DNA from: BQJU01 sp965229635
GTDB lineage: Bacteria; Bacteroidota; Bacteroidia; Chitinophagales; Saprospiraceae
Assembly: GCA_965229635.1 (NCBI GenBank)
Contig: OZ245894.1
Location: 992,001 to 1,056,000, forward strand
Length of the DNA stretch: 64,000 nucleotides
Direction: 5' to 3'
The notes below the pieces were generated by a model that worked only from the letters and a program-made list of their open reading frames with translations, made no database searches and had not been told where the DNA came from. Shown here piece after piece: positions 7,981 through 16,217 of the stretch (the stretch's first letter is position 1; every line of letters starts with the position of its first letter). A program made the translations under genes and the position numbers.

Positions 7981-9480
7981 TTAAACCGATAATTGCTCTA
8001 ACGAACGAATAAAGTCGATTGTTTTATGGATATCTTCACTCAAGATACGATCTTCTTCTAAAACGGGTACTTCCACCCGGTATTTCTCCACCATTTGCTC
8101 CAGCTTTTCCGCCGTGCGGAGGGGGCGCCGGAAGGACAGTGCCTGTGCGGCGGTCATCCATTCAATAGCCAGTAGGGTTTCCAGATTGTTGACTACCCGG
8201 TAAGCCTTGGTGGCGGCATTGGCAGCCATACTCACATGGTCTTCCTGCCCGTTGCTCGACACAATAGAATCGACCGATGCCGGGGTACATAATTGTTTGT
8301 TTTGGCTTACAATGGAGGCTGCCGTGTATTGAGGAATCATTAATCCGGAATGCAAGCCGGGCAATTTCACCAGAAAGGCGGGCAAGCCTCGGGTGCCGGA
8401 AATCAATTGATAAACTCTCCTTTCGGAAATGCTTCCCAACTCCGCCAGCGCAATGGCCAGGTGATCCAGCGCCAGCGCGATAGGTTGTGCATGAAAATTA
8501 CCACCCGACAAGATGAGATCCTCATCCGGGAAAATATTGGGATTATCCGTTACTGAATTGACTTCCGTCAATACCACTTTTTTGACGTACTGCAGTGCGT
8601 CCCAACTTGCGCCGTGTACTTGTGGAATGCAACGAAAGGCATAGGGGTCCTGTACCTGATCGCGGTCGAGCTGGAAAAGGGGGCTGTTATCGCGCAATTG
8701 ACGGATGGTAGCTGCCACTTTTTGCTGTCCTTCGTGGGGGCGAATTTGGTGTAGGTGTACCTCAAAAGGAGAGGAGTGGCAGTTGAAAACCTCCAAAGAT
8801 AATGCGGCGCAATGACTGGCTGTATCAAACAATTTTTCGGCCTTGATCAGACTCCATACGGCGTAAGAGGTAGAAAACTGGGTGCCGTTGAGCAGTGCCA
8901 ATCCCTCCTTGGCCTGCAAGTGTAAGGGGCCAAGACCCAGCTGTTGCAGTGCCTGAATACTGGGTTGGCGTTTTCCCCGGAAGTTGACTTCCCCCAATCC
9001 CACGAGTGCCAGGCTCAAGTGTGCCAGTGGTGCCAGATCGCCTGAGGCGCCCAAAGAGCCTTGCTGGTAGATCACCGGTAGGAGGCCTTCGTTGTAATAT
9101 TGGATGAGCCGCTCCACCAATTCAGTGCGCACTCCGGAAAAGCCATAGGACAGGCTCTGAATTTTGAGCAGCATCATGATGCGGACCACTTCCTGGGGTA
9201 CTTCATCGCCCGTGCCGCAGGCATGTGATTGCACCAGGTTGTGCTGGAGCTGTTCGATCTCCGATTTGGAAATCTGCACATTACAGAGGGAACCAAATCC
9301 CGTATTGATGCCATAGAAAGCGGCGTCACTTTCCGCCAGTTTTTTTTCGAGGTAGGCGCGACAATGCGCTATTCTTGATCTGCTTTCATCAGAAAGGGCC
9401 AGGGAGTAGTTATTTGCGGTGATTTCGCGAATTTTGTCCAGTTCGAGATAATCCGGATGAATAAAGTGCGTTTTTTTCAT
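7981..9480 (-). CDS. hutH: histidine ammonia-lyase
   Basis: 499 residues, normal length. It removes ammonia from L-histidine to give urocanate. The Ala145-Ser146-Gly147 triad in GSLGASGDLAPL forms the MIO electrophile. Tyr56 in FYGINTGFG and the QEDHVSMA motif with Glu fit histidine-type rather than phenylalanine-type lyases, as does SHACGTG. No other hut gene (urocanase, imidazolonepropionase) is nearby, so degradation beyond urocanate must be encoded elsewhere or the enzyme has another role. The upstream 365 bp separate it from the divergent ompH pair. Confidence 0.93.
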   Translation of the reverse strand: MKKTHFIHPDYLELDKIREITANNYSLALSDESRSRIAHCRAYLEKKLAESDAAFYGINTGFGSLCNVQISKSEIEQLQHNLVQSHACGTGDEVPQEVVRIMMLLKIQSLSYGFSGVRTELVERLIQYYNEGLLPVIYQQGSLGASGDLAPLAHLSLALVGLGEVNFRGKRQPSIQALQQLGLGPLHLQAKEGLALLNGTQFSTSYAVWSLIKAEKLFDTASHCAALSLEVFNCHSSPFEVHLHQIRPHEGQQKVAATIRQLRDNSPLFQLDRDQVQDPYAFRCIPQVHGASWDALQYVKKVVLTEVNSVTDNPNIFPDEDLILSGGNFHAQPIALALDHLAIALAELGSISERRVYQLISGTRGLPAFLVKLPGLHSGLMIPQYTAASIVSQNKQLCTPASVDSIVSSNGQEDHVSMAANAATKAYRVVNNLETLLAIEWMTAAQALSFRRPLRTAEKLEQMVEKYRVEVPVLEEDRILSEDIHKTIDFIRSLEQLSV

Positions 9481-9845
9481 TAGACAAGTGGTTGGTTAGG
9501 CTTGATTAACGGTTTTGGTGCGCGAATTTAGGAACTTCAATCAGCTTCTTCCCTTTTTCGCACCGGTAAATTATTCGTTTGATTAGCAGCTTTTTAAGGG
9601 CACTTTCGTTAAAAATATTTTAAAGCCGGTTAAACATTAGTTAAACCAATGGGGTCAAAAAATGCATTTTGCTTACGCAACTCGTTATATTACAAATAGT
9701 TAGCGCTTTTATTGATTGAGCGGTGCTTTTTGGATCGCTGTTACATTTGGCGCCAGCCATAGTCAAAAGGGCGTATTGGATGAAAGAATTTGTAATTTTG
9801 AAATTGGAAACCTTTGTACCAAATACCACTAAAATAAATCTCATT
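9481..9845. other. divergent intergenic region, 365 bp
   Basis: Space between hutH (minus) and the first gene of the ompH pair (plus); it must hold both promoters. A reading frame extends the ompH-like protein upstream to 9723, but that extension has no homologous look and the signal peptide starts only at 9846. A TAATTTTG box at about 9792 resembles a Bacteroidota -7 element. No long hairpin or repeat was seen. Confidence 0.4.
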
Positions 9846-10379
9846 ATGAATTATCAGAACATTGCTAAACTGGCCAAGAAGGTCCTTGCAATCAGCGCTT
9901 TCTCTCTGTTGTTGGCATTTACGGCCCAGGCACAACGGATCGCTTCCGTAGATGTAAACCGCATATTGGAAACCATTCAGGAATATCAGGATGCTCAGGC
10001 GGAAATTGATCGTCTGGCGACCCAGTGGAGACAAGAAATTGCACAAGAATACGACGTAATTAAGGGGATGTACAACCGTTACCAGGCTGAACAAGTCCTT
10101 TTAAGTGACGAGGCGCGTAAGGATCGCGAAGAGGAGATCATGGCCAAAGAAAAGGAAGTGCGCGATTTGCAAAAAGCCAAATTTGGTCCCGAAGGAGATC
10201 TTTTTAAGCGTCGCCAGGAATTGGTGCGCCCCATTCAGGATAAAGTTTACGGTGCTATTGAAGAATACGCCCAGGAACGCAGTTACGACTTCATCTTTGA
10301 CAAGTCGAGTGCTTCAGGGATCATTTTTTCAAACCCCGAATACGATAAAACCGACGACATTCTGAAAAGGATGAAATAA
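9846..10379 (+). CDS. OmpH/Skp family periplasmic chaperone
   Basis: 177 residues from the ATG at 9846, which places a signal peptide (ISAFSLLLAFTAQAQ) at the N-terminus; the open frame reaches 9723 but would bury that signal. The mature chain has the Skp start RIASVDVNRILETIQEYQ, a long charged helix and the end YDFIFDKSSASGIIF. It probably carries unfolded outer-membrane proteins across the periplasm. In Bacteroidota two ompH genes usually follow bamA and precede murI; the second ompH and murI follow here, but bamA does not precede. Confidence 0.88.
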   Translation: MNYQNIAKLAKKVLAISAFSLLLAFTAQAQRIASVDVNRILETIQEYQDAQAEIDRLATQWRQEIAQEYDVIKGMYNRYQAEQVLLSDEARKDREEEIMAKEKEVRDLQKAKFGPEGDLFKRRQELVRPIQDKVYGAIEEYAQERSYDFIFDKSSASGIIFSNPEYDKTDDILKRMK

Positions 10380-10397
10380 ATGTATAAAGAAAAGCTG

Positions 10398-10405
10398 TAC
10401 TTTTG
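10398..10405 (+). promoter_or_regulatory. candidate Bacteroidota -7 promoter element
   Basis: TACTTTTG, followed by cagccgc, matches the TAnnTTTG consensus and lies 41 bp before the second ompH gene. No convincing -33 TTG was found at the usual distance, so this is only a half-supported promoter. Confidence 0.4.
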
Positions 10406-10446
10406 CAGCCGCTTTTACTTCTCAATTAAATTAAACGTATTGAACG

Positions 10447-10953
10447 ATGAACAAGATTTTGAAATTAGGTAGCTTCTTTATAGCCATGTTTTTGATGGTC
10501 AGTGTAGCCCAGGCTCAGAAGTTTGGATATGTAAATTCCGCTGCATTGCTGGAAGGTATGGCTGAAGTGAAGCAAGCCGATGCAAACCTGGAAGCACTAC
10601 AGAAACAGCTGCAGAAAAAAGGCCAGGGTATGCTGGAGCAATTGCAGAAAGACTATATGCAAATCCAGGAAAAAGTACAAAGTGGTGATATGTCCCCAAA
10701 ACAACAGGAGGAGGAAGCCGCTAAACTGGAGGCCAGACAGCAGGAAATTGCTAAATTTGAGCAAGAGATGGTTAGCCAGTTGGAGAACAAGCGTCAGGAA
10801 TTGCTCAAGCCAATTTACGACAAGATTAACAAGGCCATTTCCGATGTGGCCAAGGAAAACGGATTCCAGTTCATTTTCGATCAGGGAATCTTACTCTACG
10901 CCGATGATGCACAGGATGTGAGCACTATGGTTAAGTCCAAACTAGGCATTTAA
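10447..10953 (+). CDS. OmpH/Skp family periplasmic chaperone
   Basis: 168 residues with a signal peptide (FFIAMFLMVSVAQAQ). The mature part is a Gln/Glu/Lys-rich helix followed by the conserved end DVAKENGFQFIFD and VKSKLGI. It is the closest relative in the window of the solitary OmpH at 4483-4992. The downstream murI begins 3 bp after its stop codon, so the two are surely co-transcribed. Confidence 0.9.
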   Translation: MNKILKLGSFFIAMFLMVSVAQAQKFGYVNSAALLEGMAEVKQADANLEALQKQLQKKGQGMLEQLQKDYMQIQEKVQSGDMSPKQQEEEAAKLEARQQEIAKFEQEMVSQLENKRQELLKPIYDKINKAISDVAKENGFQFIFDQGILLYADDAQDVSTMVKSKLGI

Positions 10954-10956
10954 TCT

Positions 10957-11751
10957 GTGTCTCAATACGAAAGCATAGGAGTTTTTGACTCCGGCATTGG
11001 CGGCCTCACGGTCGCCAATGTCATTTTAACGCATTTGCCCCAGGAAAACCTCATCTACTTCGGCGACAATGGCCGTGCTCCTTACGGTCCCCAAAGCGCC
11101 GAAACGATTACCAAATACAGCCTGCAAATCGTCCGCTTTCTATTGGAAAAACAATGCAAAGCGATTGTCGTGGCCTGCAATACAGCCTCGGCAGCGGCTC
11201 TAAATACCCTTCGCCAAACCTGGCCCGATCTGCCTGTCATTGGGATGGAACCGGCCGTTAAACCCGCCGCCCAGCAAACCCAAACGGGAAAAATCGGCAT
11301 TCTAGCTACCCTCGGTACCTTTCAGAGCGAGCGCTACGCCAGCCTTGCCACCCGCTATGCTCAACACCTTGAAGTTTTTGAAGATCCCTGCATTGGTCTG
11401 GTGCCGCTCATTGAGGCCGGCAAAACCGATGCTCCCGAAACGGAACAGTTGCTGCGACAAATCATCGCTCCGATGCGCGCCAAAGGGGTGGATACGCTTG
11501 TCTTGGGCTGTACTCATTATCCCCTGGTACGGCCACTCATCGAGGAGATTACCAACCACGAAGTCAATATTATTGATCCTGCTCCGGCTATTGCCCGCCG
11601 GCTTGATTATATCCTTGAAGAGAAAGGTCTTTTCCGGCCTGCTGGACCAACCCATCACGAGTTTTATACTTCCGGTGACCCGGAGGTGATGCAAGGTGTG
11701 CTCGACAACTGGATGGGGCTGGAGGTGAAAGTGAAATTGCACTGGTGGTAG
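10957..11751 (+). CDS. murI: glutamate racemase
   Basis: 264 residues, GTG start 3 bp after the preceding stop. It makes D-glutamate for peptidoglycan. Diagnostic features are the N-terminal FDSGIGGLTV, the first catalytic Cys in VACNTASA and the second in LGCTHYPLV, with GMEPAVKPA between them. Cytoplasmic enzyme. The coupling of an outer-membrane chaperone gene to murI is the usual Bacteroidota arrangement. Confidence 0.95.
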   Translation: MSQYESIGVFDSGIGGLTVANVILTHLPQENLIYFGDNGRAPYGPQSAETITKYSLQIVRFLLEKQCKAIVVACNTASAAALNTLRQTWPDLPVIGMEPAVKPAAQQTQTGKIGILATLGTFQSERYASLATRYAQHLEVFEDPCIGLVPLIEAGKTDAPETEQLLRQIIAPMRAKGVDTLVLGCTHYPLVRPLIEEITNHEVNIIDPAPAIARRLDYILEEKGLFRPAGPTHHEFYTSGDPEVMQGVLDNWMGLEVKVKLHWW

Positions 11752-11779
11752 GATGCTTTCGCATAAAATATAGAACCGG

Positions 11780-12133
11780 ATGGATAACAAAAGAAAAGAA
11801 CGGCTCACCAAAATAGCGTTTTTCTTCAATGGCTTTTTGTTTCTCATGGGCGGAATTGGGCTAATCGGGGAGGATAAAATCGCATTTGGAAGCATCCAGA
11901 TATTAGCGGGAATTATTAACCTGGCCATGTTGATCAGGTTTAAAAACGAAACATTGAAGGATCGCCTCAACTGGCTCATTCTGTTGATGAATGTAATTGT
12001 TGCCCTTTCTGTCGCATTGGATTATCACTGGGCGGGGAAGCAGTATATTCAATACGCATGGGTGCTGGCGGCGGTAATGTCGGTGGTGGCGATGGTGGTG
12101 CAGTGGCGTAGGGCAGAAATTGGCAAGAAGTAA
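11780..12133 (+). CDS. small four-helix membrane protein, function unknown
   Basis: 117 residues with four hydrophobic segments (about residues 11-30, 37-52, 63-82 and 91-108) joined by short charged loops; Lys/Arg at both ends suggest that both face the cytoplasm. I do not recognise a family. It lies 28 bp after murI on the same strand and may be the end of that transcription unit. Confidence 0.6.
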   Translation: MDNKRKERLTKIAFFFNGFLFLMGGIGLIGEDKIAFGSIQILAGIINLAMLIRFKNETLKDRLNWLILLMNVIVALSVALDYHWAGKQYIQYAWVLAAVMSVVAMVVQWRRAEIGKK

Positions 12134-12168
12134 ATATTTTTTCATAAAGTTCGCTAAAATCTACTCTG

Positions 12169-12387
12169 ATGAAAGTTTTTGTTACCCTATTATTACTGGT
12201 TGTTTTTTGTGTAGGGCTTCACGCCCAGGAATCCCACCCGCTGAAAGAGGCTTTCCTTGCGCAAAGTGAAGAAATGAAGAAGTTGTCTGCTGAAAAAATT
12301 CCTATTGCTGAAAAGGTTGTTCGTTTTAAGGGAAAGATGTCTTTAGTTCTATTGCATGACCCGGTTTTATTTCTTTTTTTTGAATAA
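12169..12387 (+). CDS. short secreted protein, probably truncated
   Basis: 72 residues starting with a clean signal peptide (VTLLLLVVFCVGLHAQ). After about 35 further charged residues the frame ends in a hydrophobic run (LVLLHDPVLFLFFE) and a stop 28 bp before the AT-rich RloA-type gene. Such a tail is unlike the end of a secreted protein, so I suspect the original gene was cut by the insertion of the rloA/rloB segment. It may be non-functional. Confidence 0.4.
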   Translation: MKVFVTLLLLVVFCVGLHAQESHPLKEAFLAQSEEMKKLSAEKIPIAEKVVRFKGKMSLVLLHDPVLFLFFE

Positions 12388-12415
12388 AATAAACGAAATA
12401 AAGGAATAAAACGGG

Positions 12416-13693
12416 ATGATGATCGAGTTTGCAGTTGAAAACTACCAGTCTTTTCGAGATAAGCAAGTACTAAGTTTAGTGCCGGACGAAAGTAAAGGGG
12501 AGTTCAAAGAGAACGTCTTTAAAGATAAAAATGGAATCAGTCTTTTGACGTCTTCATTTATCTACGGAGCAAATGCTTCTGGAAAAAGTAATTTGATTCG
12601 TGCGATGCGTGCGCTCAGAACATTAGTGCTATTTTCAGGTAGCAAATCACCCAACGAACCAATACATGAGTACGATCCATTTAGATTTTCCGCAAACACC
12701 CTTCATGCGCCCGTTAACTTTGAGTTTGACTTTCTCTTTAATGGAGTTCGCCACCGTTATGAGGTAAGTTTTCTAAAGTACGAGATCTTGGTGGAGGCGC
12801 TGTATTTTTATCCGCAAGGTAGAGAAGCTAAACTCTTTAAGAGATTAGGGCAAAGTTTTGAATTTGGAGAATACCTTAAAGGGCAAAAAAGCACCATCGC
12901 TGATCTGACAGGACCAAATCAATTATTCCTTTCCAAAGGTGCTTTAAACAACCTTCGGCAATTAGTTGATATGTTCAATTTTTTTAATGAGGATTTCATC
13001 CCTGTGCCATTTTATGAGTTTTGGATTGGTGATGAGTTTACGTCTCAGATAGTACATGAGTTTCTAGATAAGCCTGATAATGAAGGTTATATTCTGAATT
13101 TTAAAAAACTGTTGAAGAGTTTTGATACAGGAATATCGGATATCCGAATTGAATTGAAGGAATCAGGTTTACGAAATAAGGAATACGATATTCTTTTTGA
13201 TCATAAATTCTTTGATGAAAAGGGTATGCAAGTAGGACTTAGTGAAAATTCAATTCTTGAAGAATCAGAAGGGACTCGGAAATTATTTGTATTAGCTGGG
13301 GTAATCTTAACTGTTTTAGCAAAAGGACAGGTGCTTATTATTGATGAGTTTGAAAGAAGTTTACATTCTCATATTTCGACTTATATCATTCAGATGTTCC
13401 ATAATCCTAGGATCAATAAAAAAGGTGCTCAACTAATTATTGCTACACATGACACCAATATTTTGTCCCAAAATGAATTGCGAAGAGATCAAATCTGGAT
13501 TGTGGAAAAAGATTCACAAGGATGTTCTGAATTATTCTCTCTTGCAGATATCAATGGTGTTCGTGCCGGCATCCCTTTCGAGAAATGGTATCTCTCTGGT
13601 CGATTTGGTGGAATCCCTGGCATTGAAAAGCTAAACTTTGAATTGAATTTCCAAAATGAAGCGCTCCAAAAACAAGAAGAAAAGACAAATTAG
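12416..13693 (+). CDS. RloA-type AAA-family ATPase
   Basis: 425 residues. An ABC/SMC-like ATPase of the AAA_15/AAA_21 kind: N-terminal IEFAVENYQSFRDKQVLSL, Walker A GANASGKS at 51-58, and Walker B IIDEFERSLH with Asp310-Glu311, followed by the switch His in IIATHDTNIL. In the RloAB pair this ATPase is encoded beside the Toprim-like RloB, and related pairs act in phage or plasmid exclusion. The next gene is a broken rloB whose ATG lies within this gene's last 38 bases. Codons are clearly more AT-rich than in the neighbours, pointing to horizontal acquisition. Confidence 0.8.
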   Translation: MMIEFAVENYQSFRDKQVLSLVPDESKGEFKENVFKDKNGISLLTSSFIYGANASGKSNLIRAMRALRTLVLFSGSKSPNEPIHEYDPFRFSANTLHAPVNFEFDFLFNGVRHRYEVSFLKYEILVEALYFYPQGREAKLFKRLGQSFEFGEYLKGQKSTIADLTGPNQLFLSKGALNNLRQLVDMFNFFNEDFIPVPFYEFWIGDEFTSQIVHEFLDKPDNEGYILNFKKLLKSFDTGISDIRIELKESGLRNKEYDILFDHKFFDEKGMQVGLSENSILEESEGTRKLFVLAGVILTVLAKGQVLIIDEFERSLHSHISTYIIQMFHNPRINKKGAQLIIATHDTNILSQNELRRDQIWIVEKDSQGCSELFSLADINGVRAGIPFEKWYLSGRFGGIPGIEKLNFELNFQNEALQKQEEKTN

Positions 13694-13917
13694 GAGGAGG
13701 GTTCTGATCCTATGCGAAGGAGAAACGGAAACACTACTATGGCTATGAAAAAACAAAGCAAAACGATTTCGAAAATTTAAAGTCGAGGTTACCTACAGCA
13801 ATGCAAAACGCAGAATGGTTAAGAGAGCAGGGCTTCGATGAAGAAAAGAAAATAACTGATCAAAACCCTTGGACTGATGTTGATCTTCTGATGAAGTTTC
13901 TATCCAATCTGGACTAA
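13656..13917 (+). pseudogene. rloB remnant with internal deletion and frameshift
   Basis: From the ATG at 13656 the frame reads a basic start (MKRSKNKKKRQIRRR) and the RloB hallmark strand VLILCEGETE, then hits TGA at 13746-13748. A second frame, open from 13708 to the TAA at 13915-13917, gives a typical RloB C-terminus: YEKTKQNDFENL, LPTAMQNAEWLREQ and NPWTDVDLLMKFLSNL. An intact RloB is about 200 residues, so roughly 120 central residues are gone and the two ends are out of frame. Its partner ATPase appears intact. Confidence 0.75.
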
Positions 13918-13969
13918 ATCCCCTCTTCAAATATTCTGTACCTTCACCCCTATAAACTCGTTACAGAAT

Positions 13970-14983
13970 ATGCAGCTACAAATACACCCCGTCCAACTCC
14001 AACTGCGCGAAGCCTTCACCATCAGCCACGGCAGCCGAACGGTACAGCCGAGTATGATCGTGGCATTGAGCCAGGGTGGGCATACCGGATACGGCGAGGC
14101 AACGGCCACCAGCTACTACGGACTGACGCTGGAGCAAATGGTAGAAAAGGTGGAAGCGCTGCGGTCCTTGATTGAAAAAATAGAATTGTCGACTCCGGAA
14201 GTATTTTGGCATAGGCTGCAGCCAATATTAAAAGACGACCCTTTCATCCATTGTGCGCTAGATGAAGCCGCCCATGATTTATACGGCCGCCTGCAAGGGA
14301 AACCACTCTATCAGCTATGGGGACTATCGCCCCAAAATTTACCATTGACCAATTATACCATTGGCATCGGCACCATCGAAGAAATGGTAGCCAAGATCAA
14401 ACGCTACCCGTGGCCGGTGTACAAGATCAAACTGGGGACGGACCACGACCTGGAAATTATTGAGCACTTACGGCAAGCAACCGATGCCATTTTTCGGGTG
14501 GATGCTAATACGGCCTGGACTGCGGAGCAAACCGTGAAACTTGCACCAAAATTTAAGGCGCTGGGCGTAGCGTTCCTGGAACAACCCCTACCCGCTGAAG
14601 ATTGGGAGGGTATGAAATACGTTTACAAACACTCCGCCTTGCCGATCATCGCTGATGAAAGCTGCCAGCGCGAGGAAGATGTTGCCCGTTGCCACGGCCA
14701 CTTTCACGGCGTAAATATCAAGCTGATGAAATGTGGCGGCATCACGCCAGCCCGGCGCATGATTGAGCAGGCCCGAAAGCTGAATTTACAGGTGATGATT
14801 GGTTGTATGACGGAGTCTTCCGTGGGTATCTCAGCTATTGGCCAGCTACTGCCATTGCTGGATTACGTGGATATGGATGGGGCGCTATTACTCAGCAATG
14901 ACCCGGCTGAAGGGGTGAATATCGAAAATGGTCAGGTTTTCCTTTCGGAAAAGCCGGGGACTGGCGTTGAACTAAAGTTGTGA
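13970..14983 (+). CDS. dipeptide epimerase (enolase superfamily, L-Ala-D/L-Glu epimerase type)
   Basis: 337 residues. The N-terminal capping domain holds SHGSRTVQPSMIV and the barrel shows the full catalytic set: K-x-K in VYKIKLG, metal ligands Asp in FRVDANTAW, Glu in LEQPLP and Asp in IIADES, the second lysine in VNIKLMKCGG, and the DMDGALLL strand. This is the muconate-lactonising subgroup in which dipeptide epimerases act on peptides such as L-Ala-D-Glu from recycled murein. Exact substrate preference cannot be read from sequence. The PLP enzyme gene starts 7 bp after its stop. Confidence 0.87.
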   Translation: MQLQIHPVQLQLREAFTISHGSRTVQPSMIVALSQGGHTGYGEATATSYYGLTLEQMVEKVEALRSLIEKIELSTPEVFWHRLQPILKDDPFIHCALDEAAHDLYGRLQGKPLYQLWGLSPQNLPLTNYTIGIGTIEEMVAKIKRYPWPVYKIKLGTDHDLEIIEHLRQATDAIFRVDANTAWTAEQTVKLAPKFKALGVAFLEQPLPAEDWEGMKYVYKHSALPIIADESCQREEDVARCHGHFHGVNIKLMKCGGITPARRMIEQARKLNLQVMIGCMTESSVGISAIGQLLPLLDYVDMDGALLLSNDPAEGVNIENGQVFLSEKPGTGVELKL

Positions 14984-14990
14984 TTAGAGT

Positions 14991-16037
14991 ATGCCGATCA
15001 TTGAACAAATTCCCGGACGAACGATCACCATTAGTGGGGAAGAATGGCTGTATTTCAGCGGCACTAGTTACCTGGGCATTGCTGCACTACCGGCATTTCG
15101 GACATTATTGCACCAAAGCATTGAGCGGTACGGCACCAATTTTGGCGGTTCTCGCCTAGCGAATATCCAGTTTAAGGTTTTCCTGGAGGCGGAAACATTG
15201 CTGGCCAAAATCTGCGGAGCACCAGCGGCGATCACCGTTTCTTCCGGAACACTCGCGGCAAATGTAGTCATGCGTTTATTGCAAGATCAAACCTCAGCAC
15301 CGATCCATTACGCCCCCGAAGTGCATCCGGCGCTGCATTGGCGTACGGCAACATCTTCTTCTTCTCGTGAGCTTTGGGAACAGCAAATGCTTGAACAGGC
15401 CCATCGAGGTAAACATCCTGCTATTTTTGTAAGTAACGGCATCGATCCCTTGCGGGTAGTGCATTATGATTTTCACTGGTTGAAACAATTGCCCAACGAT
15501 ATACCCTACACCTTGGTGATCGATGACTCACACGTGCTGGGTGTGTTGGGGGAAGACGGTGGCGGCAGTTTTCGGTCTCTGGAATTGCCCAAAAATGTAG
15601 ATTTGATTGTGGTCGGTTCATTGGGTAAGGCCTGGGGTATTCCCGGCGGTGTGATTCTTGCTAGCGAGCCCTTTCTGAAAAATCTGCAACGGTCGAGCTT
15701 GTTTGGGGGCGCTTCGCCCGCTATCCCGGCTTATCTGGATGCTTTTGTTAATGCACAGGCGCTTTACCGGGAGCAGCGGGTTAAGTTGAAGCAAAATATT
15801 TACCAATTTCAATCTCTAATAGGAGCAAAATATGAACTGGTGTCCATTGATCCCTTCCCTGTTTTTTACAGCGCTGATCAAGCCCTGGCGGATCAATTGG
15901 CTAAGCACAAAATATTGATCTCCAGTTTTGCCTATCCAAGTCCGGAAAGTGATTTGGTTACGCGCATTGTTTTGAATGCTTTGCACGAAAAAGCGGATAT
16001 TGAAAAGTTGGTGCACGCACTAAATGATATTTATTAA
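14991..16037 (+). CDS. PLP-dependent aminotransferase/acyl-transferase fold I enzyme
   Basis: 348 residues resembling the alpha-oxoamine synthase branch (KBL/BioF-like) of fold-type I PLP enzymes: YLGIAALPAF and SRLANIQFKVFLEAE near the start, VIDDSHVLGVLGEDGGG for the cofactor Asp and His, and the Schiff-base Lys in VGSLGKAWGIPGG. It is about 40-50 residues shorter than typical BioF, and the glycine-rich substrate loop is unusual, so the reaction is not assigned. Tight coupling to the dipeptide epimerase suggests a shared pathway involving dipeptides or D-amino acids. Confidence 0.72.
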   Translation: MPIIEQIPGRTITISGEEWLYFSGTSYLGIAALPAFRTLLHQSIERYGTNFGGSRLANIQFKVFLEAETLLAKICGAPAAITVSSGTLAANVVMRLLQDQTSAPIHYAPEVHPALHWRTATSSSSRELWEQQMLEQAHRGKHPAIFVSNGIDPLRVVHYDFHWLKQLPNDIPYTLVIDDSHVLGVLGEDGGGSFRSLELPKNVDLIVVGSLGKAWGIPGGVILASEPFLKNLQRSSLFGGASPAIPAYLDAFVNAQALYREQRVKLKQNIYQFQSLIGAKYELVSIDPFPVFYSADQALADQLAKHKILISSFAYPSPESDLVTRIVLNALHEKADIEKLVHALNDIY

Positions 16038-16042
16038 CATCC

Positions 16043-16210
16043 CTACATTTTTAGGCTTTCATGCACCTGTTCCACTTTTTCGATCGGAACGCCTACCAAT
16101 TCTGCTATCTGGGCGACGGAGTACTTTTTCTGTAGAAGTTGATTGATCTTAATTACGATTGTAAATTCTTCTTTCCGGATAGCCTGTTCAATTATTTCAT
16201 TAATACCCAT
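16043..16210 (-). pseudogene. duplicated 3' end of the adjacent nuclease gene
   Basis: A 55-codon frame from the ATG (minus) at 16210 to the TAG at 16043. It matches the last 58 residues of the neighbouring gene: both begin MGINEIIEQAIR and end with IEKVEQV-x-x-SLK. The first 35 or so bases are nearly identical in the two copies; the rest has diverged with the reading frame kept. It starts 8 bp after the parent gene's stop and ends 6 bp from the convergent PLP gene. It looks like a tandem partial duplication, or a small expressed C-terminal domain. Confidence 0.65.
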
Positions 16211-16217
16211 AGCCTAC

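Noticed and set aside
9723..9845. Upstream extension of the first gene of the ompH pair
   Set aside because: It would bury the signal peptide that starts at 9846, and the extension shows no protein-like conservation.
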